Shown piece by piece: positions 17,537-25,552 of a DNA stretch of 25,744 nt; within the stretch, counting starts at the first letter, position 1, and each line of letters starts with the position of its first letter. The notes beneath the pieces were generated by a model that made no database searches, was not told where the DNA came from, and saw only the letters and a list, made by a program, of their open reading frames with translations. The position numbers and the translations under genes were made by a program. The DNA comes from Roseimaritima sp. (lineage in GTDB: Bacteria > Planctomycetota > Planctomycetia > Pirellulales > Pirellulaceae): the NCBI GenBank assembly GCA_007124075.1, contig SLFV01000437.1, forward strand, positions 1-25,744. Reading direction: 5' to 3'.

Positions 17537-20122
17537 CTAATGGTTAAACAGGAATTCGCTAGTGCTCAGCACACTCCAGAAAACATCCTCGAGCGCTTGT
17601 CGCTGGTTCTCACTGGGATATTCCGCGATCAACTTCAGCAGCGCACCCAATTCCTGGGGCGTTGGCGGTCGTGACAGCGCGGTCCAAAATAACGTCTCGA
17701 CTATCTGAGCGTTTGACTTTCCAGCGTCCAGCAATTGACTGATCCGATTGCCGGGATCGGCAAGTTTTTCGTTGACCGTTTTTCCATTAGACAGATGCAG
17801 CACTTGTACCATGTCCGGTTCGGAACTACGTTCGCACTCGCAGGTAATCTCGCGTGAATTACGACCGAACGCTTGCAAGAAATAGTTATCGACAGCAGAA
17901 TCGAATAGCTGCAACGCCCGGGTTCCGGCGGGATAAAAATCGGTCGCCTGATTATCCGAACCAGAAAAATTGATCTTCGTGAAGGCACTACTGGTCTGCA
18001 GCACCTGGTCCATCGCGTCCAACAGGACCTCTGCCATCAGACGTCGCGGATAGTAGCGACTGAAATAGCGCTGTTCGGCACGATTGGCGTCGCTGGGCGC
18101 GCTTTCCCCCTGGTATGTTTGGCTTTGCATGATCACACGCATCAATTGTTGCAGATCAAATTCCACGTGGATCAGATACTGGGAGATAGCCTCCATCAAC
18201 GGTTCGTTGGCAGCGGGATTGCTAAGCCGCAGATCGTCCACATCTTCCACCAAGCCGATTCCGAAAAAGTTCTTCCAAATTCGATTGCTAATCGCGCGGG
18301 CGAAATACGGATTTTCCGGCGCGGTCATCCACTGTGCCATGACCTCACGGCGATCCCCAGGATCGTCCAGGGGGATGGGAGGGGCATCAAGCGGTGCGGG
18401 AGGCTGAGGCCTTCCGGTCGTCGGCTGGATCAATTCCCCATCGGTCGCGACGTAGACCGTCCGGATTCCGTCACCGTTGCGGGAGTCACCACCCCAGCCC
18501 TTGGCACGCACGCGAGAAAAGAGATTAGCCATCGCGTAGTACTGATCGTTGGTCCATTTTTCCAGCGGATGATTATGACACTTCGCACAGCCGATCGATA
18601 ACCCCAGGAAGGCCTGACAGGCGTTTTCCGTCATTTCTTCAGGCGACTGATGAATCGCAAAGAAATTCGTGGCTCCGTTTTCAATGCTGCTGCCACGACT
18701 GGTCAGGATATCGCGGACCATCTGATCCCAGGGTCGGTTGTCACTGACCGCCTGACGGACCCACTGATAAAACGATTTGACCGCTGCCGGACGCAGCAGC
18801 GTCCCATTGATCAGCAACACGTCGCTCCATTTGTAGGCCCAGTAATCGACAAATTCGTCCCGCGCCAGCAAGCGTTCGATCCATCGCTCGCGCTTGTCAA
18901 CCGACGTGTCTGCCAGGAACTGCTGTGTTTCTTCCATCGTTGGCAAACGTCCGACGCAGTCCAGCGTCACACGACGGATGAAAGTCGCATCATCGCACGT
19001 CGGGGCAGCCGCCAAACCTAATTGCCGCAATTGCTGAGCAACGAGCGTGTCGATGAAATTGTGCCGCGCAGGGGACGGCTCCTCGGATTCGAACTGGCCC
19101 GCATCATTTGCGGTCAAAGCAAACGGAATCGTCAACCGTGCAAGCGACAAGCGACTTCCAAACCACACGGACACCGCTGATTCCCCTGGCCCTTGCACGT
19201 GTACCTGACCATGCTGGTCAACCAATGCGACCGACTCATCCGTCGCGGTGAACTTTGACCAGTGCGTCACGTCACGACGGCTGCCATCAGAATAATTGGC
19301 GGTCACCAGCAATTGCAGGCGATCTCCTGTTTGCAGAACCGCCCGTTCGGGCAATACCGAAAGATCAATCAGTTCGGGCTCATCGCCGGGACTGGCCGGT
19401 GCCCCGTCTGCGATCCACTGAGCCAGTAACTGGTAGTCATCGGAATCGACCTCCAGCCGCAGCCCCCCCTTGTGTGGAAGCGCCCCGGTCGGTTTGGCAA
19501 GCAACAGGCTTTCACCTGGATTAGCTATTTCGATTCGACGACCGTTGGCGTGGCGCGTGATGGCGTGATAATCGGCAGCGGTGTCGTAGCCACGCAAGCT
19601 GAGCCGAAAACCACCTTTGCCAGCCAATGCCCCGTGACAAGCCCCCATATTGCAGCCCAGACGCGAAAGGACCGACTGCACATCATGCTGGAAACTCACT
19701 CGGGCCGACGCGTCAAATCCACGAACCACAATCGTCGCCTGACTCTGCCAGCCGCGCTGGTCGCGGACGATCAGGCGTGTCGTTCCAGCCGCCAAAGGGC
19801 GCACGACCCCCCCCTTAAAGCTCGCGATCCGCGGATCTTCCAGTTCCACGGTAACATCGCCCCATGCGACCAGTTGCTGAATCTGATGCCCTGCGGCAGC
19901 AAATACCGCAACCCTCTGCTTGGATTGGGGCCCGACCAATGTGAACGTTTCCGGCAAGACCTGAATGCCCGTTTCGTCTGATGGGGCGGCGACACCAGTG
20001 GCATCGGAATTTGTCTGATCCGCTCTGACCACCAACGGGGTTTCCGCACGGGCGGAAAGTGTTAGGCCGCAACCCAAGCCGATCGATCCGGCAAAAAGAA
20101 AAAGTCTGGTGGTGGCGAGCAT
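17537..20122 (-). CDS. Secreted DUF1549/DUF1553 planctomycete protein with haem-type motifs, 861 aa
   Basis: A signal peptide (MLATTRLFLFAGSIGLGCG, cleavage near ARAE) is followed by an Ig-like region (about 55-135). Next is a cytochrome-like segment with GCNMGACHG (Cys157, Cys162, His163), and GKGGFRLSLRGYD, typical of planctomycete proteins of this class. A second BIG2-like Ig domain spans about 252-337. The DUF1549 (PSCyt2) domain (about 353-560) contains RRVTLDCVGRLPT and a canonical CxxCH in IGCAKCHNHPLEKW (Cys512, Cys515, His516). The DUF1553 (PSD1) domain fills the rest, with ISNRIWKNFFGIGLVEDVDD and YYPRRLMAEVLLDAMDQV. These families are strongly expanded in planctomycetes and usually paired with DUF1501 proteins. 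An extracytoplasmic redox or polymer-breakdown role is suggested in general, without a proven substrate. It lies 49 bases after the DUF1501 gene. Confidence 0.93.
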   Translation of the reverse strand: MLATTRLFLFAGSIGLGCGLTLSARAETPLVVRADQTNSDATGVAAPSDETGIQVLPETFTLVGPQSKQRVAVFAAAGHQIQQLVAWGDVTVELEDPRIASFKGGVVRPLAAGTTRLIVRDQRGWQSQATIVVRGFDASARVSFQHDVQSVLSRLGCNMGACHGALAGKGGFRLSLRGYDTAADYHAITRHANGRRIEIANPGESLLLAKPTGALPHKGGLRLEVDSDDYQLLAQWIADGAPASPGDEPELIDLSVLPERAVLQTGDRLQLLVTANYSDGSRRDVTHWSKFTATDESVALVDQHGQVHVQGPGESAVSVWFGSRLSLARLTIPFALTANDAGQFESEEPSPARHNFIDTLVAQQLRQLGLAAAPTCDDATFIRRVTLDCVGRLPTMEETQQFLADTSVDKRERWIERLLARDEFVDYWAYKWSDVLLINGTLLRPAAVKSFYQWVRQAVSDNRPWDQMVRDILTSRGSSIENGATNFFAIHQSPEEMTENACQAFLGLSIGCAKCHNHPLEKWTNDQYYAMANLFSRVRAKGWGGDSRNGDGIRTVYVATDGELIQPTTGRPQPPAPLDAPPIPLDDPGDRREVMAQWMTAPENPYFARAISNRIWKNFFGIGLVEDVDDLRLSNPAANEPLMEAISQYLIHVEFDLQQLMRVIMQSQTYQGESAPSDANRAEQRYFSRYYPRRLMAEVLLDAMDQVLQTSSAFTKINFSGSDNQATDFYPAGTRALQLFDSAVDNYFLQAFGRNSREITCECERSSEPDMVQVLHLSNGKTVNEKLADPGNRISQLLDAGKSNAQIVETLFWTALSRPPTPQELGALLKLIAEYPSENQRQALEDVFWSVLSTSEFLFNH

Positions 20123-20171
20123 CGTCTAGAGACCAAATTTTGACGGTGTGTTGTTAAGGGACGCGAGGGTG

Positions 20172-21548
20172 TCAGCTAAACAGTTCGCGAATTTCTCGAG
20201 TACCGAAATCCACCAAGGGAAACGGTCGACTGCCGGGTCCGGGTATTTCTGCATGCAAATCCAACCCCAAGGAGTGAAAAATCGTGGCCACGATTTCACC
20301 CGGATTGGTCGGTCGATCGGCGGGGACCGCAGCGATAGGATCGCTGGCTCCGATCGCGCGGCCACCGCGGACTCCTCCGCCAGCGAAGGTACAAGTAAAG
20401 CATTGCGGCCAGTGATCACGCCCACCGGCGGGGTTGACCTTCGGAGTGCGACCAAATTCCGCTAAGCACGTTACGAGCGTATCGTCCAACATTCCCTGTT
20501 GATCCAGGTCATCAATCAACGCCGAGTAGGCCTGATCGTACATTGGTGCCACAATATCTCGCATCCCTTCGATACTGGTGAACGGTTTGGTTCCATGAAT
20601 ATCCCAAGTGACCTCGTTGAATACGGTTAGAAACGTGTTGATCGTGACAAAGCGGACCCCCGCCTGGATCAAACGTCGTGCCAACAAGCAGCACTGACCG
20701 AAACGGTTCATCCCATACCGCTCGCGAACGGCTTGCGGTTCTTGCGTCAGATCGAACGCCGCCCGCGCTTCGGGACTGCTCATCAACCGATACGCCGCCG
20801 TGAAGTTTTCATCCAGCATGCGAGCTGATTCCGCGGTTTCGAATGCCGCCAGTCTCCCCTCGATCGCGGCTCGCATCCGCCGGCGACGATCGATACGAAC
20901 ATCCCCCAGTTGGTCGGGTGGCAGCAAATCAGGGACCTGAAAATTGGGTTGTGACGGATCCGCTGATAACTCGAACGGATCGTAGCTCTTGCCAAGAAAG
21001 CCGCCGGCTTGACCATTGGGCAAATTCCCCCCACCACGTCCCATTTTTTCTGGCAAGACGACATGCGCTGGCAAATCCCCCCGACGGCCGCGCAAGTACT
21101 GCACCACCGCACCGGCATGTGGGTAATTCGTGCCGCCGGTAAACTGTCGTCCGGTTTGCAGCATCTGCCAACCGGCGTCGTGGACCGCAGCAGCGGTGTG
21201 AAAGCAGGACCTCACGATCGAAAACTTGTCCGCGACTTCTGCATGTTTGGGCAGGATTTCGGAGACCTGAAAATCCCCCCTGGTTGATATCGGTTTGAAC
21301 GGACCGCGGACTTCGGCGGGAGCTTCCGGCTTCATGTCGAAGGTGTCCAACTGGCTGGGAGCCCCTAAATTGAAAATCATGATGCAGGAGCGCCCCTCTT
21401 TGGCCGGATCCACCGCACCCTGTTGATTAGCGGCCAAATAATGTGGCAAACCCAAACCAACAGCCCCCAGCGTTCCGACCTGCAAGAAGTCGCGACGGGT
21501 TTGACCGTTACAAGTTTGCGATTTGCCGCGCCCTGTCAAATTGATCAT
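20172..21548 (-). CDS. DUF1501 family protein with Tat signal, 458 aa
   Basis: The N-terminus has a twin-arginine motif (TRRDFLQVG, residues about 17-25) and a hydrophobic stretch (GTLGAVGLGLPHYLAAN), so the protein is probably exported folded. The body shows the DUF1501 signatures SCIMIFNLGAPSQLDTFDMK, VRSCFHTAAAVHDAGW, TNYPHAGAVVQYLRG and the C-terminal TCLAEFGRTPKVNPAGGRDHW. The fold is related to alkaline phosphatase/sulfatase enzymes; Asp and His residues in SQLDTFD and GRDHW are the likely metal-site candidates. The catalytic activity is not established. The length is normal for the family. In most planctomycete pairs the DUF1549/1553 gene comes first; here DUF1501 is upstream. No strong ribosome binding site precedes the ATG. 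Confidence 0.95.
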   Translation of the reverse strand: MINLTGRGKSQTCNGQTRRDFLQVGTLGAVGLGLPHYLAANQQGAVDPAKEGRSCIMIFNLGAPSQLDTFDMKPEAPAEVRGPFKPISTRGDFQVSEILPKHAEVADKFSIVRSCFHTAAAVHDAGWQMLQTGRQFTGGTNYPHAGAVVQYLRGRRGDLPAHVVLPEKMGRGGGNLPNGQAGGFLGKSYDPFELSADPSQPNFQVPDLLPPDQLGDVRIDRRRRMRAAIEGRLAAFETAESARMLDENFTAAYRLMSSPEARAAFDLTQEPQAVRERYGMNRFGQCCLLARRLIQAGVRFVTINTFLTVFNEVTWDIHGTKPFTSIEGMRDIVAPMYDQAYSALIDDLDQQGMLDDTLVTCLAEFGRTPKVNPAGGRDHWPQCFTCTFAGGGVRGGRAIGASDPIAAVPADRPTNPGEIVATIFHSLGLDLHAEIPGPGSRPFPLVDFGTREIRELFS

Positions 21549-21586
21549 CGCTCAATTGCTCCGAAAAGAAAGTTGCCGGCAGACCC

Positions 21587-21632
21587 GAAAACCGCCAGCC
21601 AGCAGCGCCGGCGGATTGATTTTCCGGTTTTC
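21587..21632. repeat. Inverted repeat between FAD oxidoreductase and DUF1501 genes
   Basis: GAAAACCG (21587-21594) and CGGTTTTC (21625-21632) form an 8-bp stem around a GC-rich 30-base interior that can itself fold. It lies in the 225-base gap between two minus-strand genes and could be a terminator, a leader hairpin or an operator. No T tract follows on the minus strand. Confidence 0.3.
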
Positions 21633-21773
21633 TTCGGAATGGCGAAGCGACCGTTGGGAACCCCGTTGGCTTTGTTTCCCGGCGGTTCCACCCCGAAGAA
21701 GGAGCAGGTATCTCCTGCAACCCTTCATCTTACACTAAAATAAGTTTGGCAGGGCACCGTCCGCACGTAGACG

Positions 21774-23918
21774 TCACTGCTCGGCTGCGGCTGAAATCGC
21801 AACCCAGCGAACCGCATCGGCTACGACGTAACCGTCAGCATCCTTGTTGGAAACCTCCACAATCGCCGGACGGTCGGCGGAGAATTCGAACTCGCCCAGG
21901 GATTCAAAAGGGGCGTTTCCCGGACGCTGTCGCTGATTGACGTGGACCGTGGTGGTGCCGTCGCGATGGTGGATCGTGACGGCGGTGGCAGTGGAACGGT
22001 TTTCCAGTGGTGGGTAGGCAAATTCGACGCGGTATTTCGCCGCTGCGGGCAGGTCGGTCTGGAATCGCAACCGTGCCTCCTGTTTGGCGGCACCATCGTG
22101 CAAGTACCCGCGATGGATCCAACCACCGGTGGCGGTGCTGTGCTGCCACTGCCCCAACCGCTCGGCTTGTTCGTCATCAATGACGATACCTTCAACCGAC
22201 TTCAGGCTGATACCGCCCGCCGCTGGACCATCATAGTGCAAGACTTGGCCCGCCTTGATGAGGCGAGCTTCGACCCGCTCATAGGGGACCTGCTGAACCG
22301 GCAGGTCAAGCTGTATCGCCAGAACCGCATTGGCTCCGGCCGATTGCCCCAAAATCATAAATACTGGTTCCATCCGAATTGACCCAAACGCGATATGCGA
22401 ACTGGATACCGCTACCGGAACCAACAGGTTGGCCGCCTGTTGCTCCCGCGGCTGGATCGAACCCAATGAAATCTGATACGGGCCTTTCGTCGGGACACCG
22501 ATGTCCCCCTCGTTTTGAACATAGCCCTCAGGAGTTACGTAGCGCTGCACATTGTGCGAATCAATCGTGTACGACCCCATCCCAATCGGCTGGGGCGTGG
22601 GACGTCGCTTTAACAATTCGTTTTCGGTCATCACATGTCGCCCGCGCATCCGCCGCGCCTCGCGGACATAAATTTGATGCGGCCAATGATCGTTGTCGAC
22701 GAATTCATCGGCCGCGAGCCCCCATGTCTTCAATTTCTTTTGCAAATCCGCAGGGATACGCGGGTCGGTACACATGAAATACAGCAAACCCTGTTGGTAG
22801 CGACGGTGTTCCTGAATGATCTCCTGTCGACGCTGGTAACTGGCTTCGGGATAATCGTAGTTATAGCCAATGTTGTCGGAACTAAAGGGGCCATGGTTAT
22901 TCGTATCGGTCTTCCGATTAGGGATCGGATCAAACTTAGAAAACACCTCCCGCCAGCCAGCAGCGAAGATTCGCCCCAATAGTTCGTACTGCTGGGGATC
23001 GTAACCTTCGGGTTTTGGAAACGGGATCCGATTGTCGGGATGGTCCGTCATGCACAAGCGAAAACAGTACGCTTGGACACGTTGATCAGCCGCCCCAAAC
23101 TCCCCCGGCGGATCGGGACTGATTCTGGGCAACAGTCCACTACGGGGATCCTCGGGCACCCGGTACGGGCTGATTTTGTCGGGCAGCACGCCGAAATGAT
23201 GACGATGATGCAAGACTCCGGTCTGGATGCCGTTCCATTGCTCCCCATATTGCTGTTGTGATTCGCGACCCACGTGGTAATCGACCCCCGCCGCCGCCAT
23301 CAGATCACCCTCGTAGGTGGCGTCAATGAACACCTTGCCAGCAAATTCTGCTCCATTGAGCATGGTGATCGTATCGATCCGAGTATCGACTTTGCGTACA
23401 CCCGTATCGCGGTCTAACCAATGGTCCCGAAAGACCGGAATTTGAAACTGCGTGATGTACTGTTCGAAAACCGCTTCCGCAACGTGCGGTTCAAAGATCC
23501 ACTGCGTTTTCTGTTTTCCATCAATCGCGGGATTGCCTTGACCACGGTTACCATAGGCAGCACGCGTTTGCCACTTCCAAGCCTCTTCCTGATCATAGTG
23601 CTGCCAAATTCGCTGGTAAAAATCGCGAGCCAATCCACCAATGACGGCTTTGTTCCCGGTATCGGTCCACCCCAAGCCGCCACTGGTCAACCCGCCCAGG
23701 TGCTTGTCCGGACAAACGATCGCCACCGACTGCCCAGTCGACTTCACCTCAACCGCTGCAATCACCGCAGCCGAAGTTCCGCCATAGACCACAACGTCAA
23801 ACCGGCGGGGTTGCCCCGGAGATTGACACAACGCTTTGCCACTATCGGGCAGGAGACACGCAAAAACGCTTACGACCCCCATGCGGAAAAGCATCCGGCA
23901 AGGCTTTGTTCGTTTCAT
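21774..23918 (-). CDS. Secreted FAD-dependent oxidoreductase with golvesin-like C-terminal domain, 714 aa
   Basis: The ATG at 23918 gives a signal peptide (MKRTKPCRMLFRMGVVSVFA, with a hydrophobic core, cleavage near KALCQ). The frame is open 48 codons upstream, but that part has no signal-like character. The dinucleotide fold is FDVVVYGGTSAAVIAAVEV, a GG-T-S-A variant of GxGxxG, followed by HLGGLTSGGLGWTD, typical of the FAD_oxidored family. Other family features are FIDATYEGDLMAAAGVDYHV, YRFCLRMTD-like YCFRLCMTDHPDN, and near the end of the enzyme IRMEPVFMILGQSAGANA. The last 130 or so residues (from GGWIHRGYLHDGAAKQ to GYVVADAVRW) match the golvesin/Xly-type beta-sandwich domain found on extracellular polymer-active proteins. 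The substrate is unknown; a polysaccharide-related oxidation is plausible. Confidence 0.88.
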   Translation of the reverse strand: MKRTKPCRMLFRMGVVSVFACLLPDSGKALCQSPGQPRRFDVVVYGGTSAAVIAAVEVKSTGQSVAIVCPDKHLGGLTSGGLGWTDTGNKAVIGGLARDFYQRIWQHYDQEEAWKWQTRAAYGNRGQGNPAIDGKQKTQWIFEPHVAEAVFEQYITQFQIPVFRDHWLDRDTGVRKVDTRIDTITMLNGAEFAGKVFIDATYEGDLMAAAGVDYHVGRESQQQYGEQWNGIQTGVLHHRHHFGVLPDKISPYRVPEDPRSGLLPRISPDPPGEFGAADQRVQAYCFRLCMTDHPDNRIPFPKPEGYDPQQYELLGRIFAAGWREVFSKFDPIPNRKTDTNNHGPFSSDNIGYNYDYPEASYQRRQEIIQEHRRYQQGLLYFMCTDPRIPADLQKKLKTWGLAADEFVDNDHWPHQIYVREARRMRGRHVMTENELLKRRPTPQPIGMGSYTIDSHNVQRYVTPEGYVQNEGDIGVPTKGPYQISLGSIQPREQQAANLLVPVAVSSSHIAFGSIRMEPVFMILGQSAGANAVLAIQLDLPVQQVPYERVEARLIKAGQVLHYDGPAAGGISLKSVEGIVIDDEQAERLGQWQHSTATGGWIHRGYLHDGAAKQEARLRFQTDLPAAAKYRVEFAYPPLENRSTATAVTIHHRDGTTTVHVNQRQRPGNAPFESLGEFEFSADRPAIVEVSNKDADGYVVADAVRWVAISAAAEQ

Positions 23919-23947
23919 GATGGGACCATTAAACAAATCAAACAAGT

Positions 23948-23963
23948 GAACTAGGGAACTAGG
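23948..23963. repeat. Tandem octamer in the leader of the FAD oxidoreductase gene
   Basis: GAACTAGG occurs twice head to tail, followed by the partial copy GAAA. It lies about 30 bases upstream of the chosen start. It is too short to assign a function. Confidence 0.4.
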
Positions 23964-24071
23964 GAAATCAGTAAAAGCCTCCTGACACCGTAACGGTCGC
24001 AAGCCGACCTCCCTCGCGTCCGACAGGGACTCCGCCCGCTTTCGAGGTCCCAGTATAGCCAAGGAACCATC

Positions 24072-24230
24072 GTGAAAAAGATTCGTTTTTTAATGCCTCA
24101 CATCATGGACAAGGCAGAAGTCCGCGGTGCCATGCAAATTAGCATCGTGCTGCAACAACACACCCGTGGCCTGAGACAGCCTAAAATTAGGGTTGATCCA
24201 TCGTGGAATTCGCCAGACTTCCCCGAGTGA
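24072..24230 (+). CDS. Possible small protein, 52 aa, ending inside a palindrome
   Basis: A GTG start is preceded by AAGGA at six bases and opens a 52-codon frame (MKKIRFLMPHIMDKAEV at its beginning). It ends in DPSWNSPDFPE and TGA. The last codons (from about 24207) are encoded by the left arm of an inverted repeat, and the stop codon lies in its loop. This suggests the C-terminal part derives from a repeat rather than from a conserved protein. No family is recognised. It may be a chance frame, a leader peptide or a decayed gene. Confidence 0.28.
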   Translation: MKKIRFLMPHIMDKAEVRGAMQISIVLQQHTRGLRQPKIRVDPSWNSPDFPE

Positions 24231-24248
24231 GAGGAATTCTGGCGAATT
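24207..24248. repeat. 11-bp inverted repeat (hairpin), possible dispersed element
   Basis: AATTCGCCAGA and TCTGGCGAATT form a perfect 11-bp stem around a 20-base loop. Inside the loop TTCC and GGAA can extend the stem after one mismatch. Each arm carries a GGAATTC. No T tract follows, so it is not a classical terminator. The design resembles intergenic REP-like palindromes, but copy number cannot be judged from one window. Confidence 0.6.
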
Positions 24249-24644
24249 TGACTACCCCAATCTTAATCGTTAACAGACCCCTGGGATGGAAGGATTTATT
24301 TTAGAAGCTCCAGCTCGGACATCGCCGTGTCGGCGGCGAGAAAGGATGCGGATCGTGGGGATATTCTTAGATGCTGTGGCACCAAGACGGCGAATGGTAT
24401 CGACAAGCAGTCAGCCGGTGCCTGGCCGCGGCGTTTCCTGCTCCGAACCTCTGCCTTGCCGAATCCTTGTCGGCATGCATGACCGCAGCGAATCCCGCCG
24501 ATTAGCACGATTGTGCTCCCCTTCGTCTGGCACGACCGTTATGACCGATTGATGGCGATCCAAAGTGCTGCTTGCTAGCGTGCTTGCCGATACTTTGACG
24601 GTGACGTTCAACCGAACCATCGCTGACTACAAGCTCACGTCAAC
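24249..24644. other. Non-coding or unrecognised stretch
   Basis: No gene is supported in these 396 bases. Frames of 70-90 codons exist on both strands, but they are rich in Arg and Ser, have poor start contexts and show no recognisable motif. A short hairpin (TCGCCG/CGGCGA, 24322-24339) and a spaced direct repeat TGCTTGC (near 24569 and 24581) are the only structures I see. The promoter for the coiled-coil pair should lie near the right end. Confidence 0.45.
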
Positions 24645-25040
24645 ATGCTGAACCCATCGACACCCCAAATGCCGCAGATGATGATGGTGGCTGGATTCGT
24701 CCTGTTGGGCTGGATCCTGCTGCGGCGTCAACTTCGTGCCCGACGGCGTATTTGGGATCGTGAGCGGCAACACCAACAGGCGGTTCGGACGTTGGCTCAC
24801 GACCAACGCTCGGGAGCCCCCCTCGCTGACGCTCCGGTCGAAACACTCCGCTGGCAGGGAGCGATGTTTGACTTGCAAAGGGAAATGCAGGCCGAATTGG
24901 AAACAAAAATCTGCGTCGTACAATCACTGCTCCGACAAGTCGACCAGCGAATGGCTGAGTTGCGAAAGCTGCAAGCAACCACTCAACAAGATCGCACGAT
25001 CGGCCCGTCGGCTTCTCAGTCCATCGATCCAGGTTCATAA
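24645..25040 (+). CDS. Small membrane-anchored coiled-coil protein, unknown function, 131 aa
   Basis: The protein opens with a short polar segment, then one membrane span (about residues 11-26, MMMVAGFVLLGWILL), and then a strongly basic stretch (RRQLRARRR). By the positive-inside rule the C-terminal part faces the cytoplasm. Residues about 70-112 (MFDLQREMQAELETK, SLLRQVDQRMAELRKL) have heptad-like hydrophobic spacing and probably form a coiled coil. I recognise no family. The next gene starts two bases after its stop codon, so the two are almost certainly translated from one mRNA. The start has no clear Shine-Dalgarno. The opposite strand carries a longer open frame, but its Cys/Arg/Ser-rich composition marks it as a shadow. 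Confidence 0.65.
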   Translation: MLNPSTPQMPQMMMVAGFVLLGWILLRRQLRARRRIWDRERQHQQAVRTLAHDQRSGAPLADAPVETLRWQGAMFDLQREMQAELETKICVVQSLLRQVDQRMAELRKLQATTQQDRTIGPSASQSIDPGS

Positions 25041-25042
25041 GA

Positions 25043-25516
25043 ATGCTGCTCCAGAACCTCAAAGGTCGCCGCGATCGCGCCGTGGATAACGTCTCACACA
25101 GACCGCAACAAACAGAAAGCGGCGGGCATGGATCGACCGCAGCAAGCTCCGATCTGCTGCACAATCGTGGGGAAACAAGACCGGAAGCGGCGCATGGGAT
25201 CCCCGGTCCTCGCTTTCCTATGGTCCACCAACCTCGCGGCGGCTCGACACCGGGACCGCAACCTCCCTGCAGTCTATTGCAGGAGCATACCGCGGACATT
25301 GCTGAACAGTTGCAGCGTTGGGCGGAGCGTTTGGAACAGCGAGAAATACGATTACAAATACAAATTACCTTGCAAGAGAACGAAGCGCGGACCTTTCGGT
25401 TGCGGCAGCAACACGGCATTCAGGATTTGCAGGATCTGGAGCAGCGGGCCAGCGACTTGCAAAGCCAAATCGCCGCGCAAGCACGACGCTTGGCCCTGAT
25501 GACCGGGGCCAGCTAA
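25043..25516 (+). CDS. Coiled-coil protein, unknown function, 157 aa
   Basis: The N-terminal half (about residues 1-75) is polar and rich in Gly, Pro, Arg and His, probably disordered (for example GIPGPRFPMVHQPRGG). The C-terminal half, from LLQEHTADIAEQLQRW to LQSQIAAQARRLALM, is a long amphipathic helix with coiled-coil spacing. It has no signal peptide or membrane segment, so it is likely cytoplasmic. The ATG lies two bases after the stop of the membrane-anchored coiled-coil protein, which suggests the two products act together, perhaps by helix-helix contact. The gene ends 36 bases before the stop codon of the convergent mgtE. No known family is recognised. Confidence 0.6.
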   Translation: MLLQNLKGRRDRAVDNVSHRPQQTESGGHGSTAASSDLLHNRGETRPEAAHGIPGPRFPMVHQPRGGSTPGPQPPCSLLQEHTADIAEQLQRWAERLEQREIRLQIQITLQENEARTFRLRQQHGIQDLQDLEQRASDLQSQIAAQARRLALMTGAS

Positions 25517-25552
25517 CCCGCCCCATGGACCAGGTGGGAACGCTGCCCTGTT

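Noticed and set aside
24286..24552. An 88-codon plus-strand frame, and a 70-codon minus-strand frame over the same place
   Set aside because: The composition is Arg/Ser-rich, neither shows a family motif, and the two exclude each other.
24640..25419. A 259-codon frame on the minus strand opposite the coiled-coil pair
   Set aside because: Its product is very rich in Cys, Arg and Ser and has no motif, while the plus-strand frames show a membrane span, coiled coils and tight coupling. It is most likely an antisense shadow.
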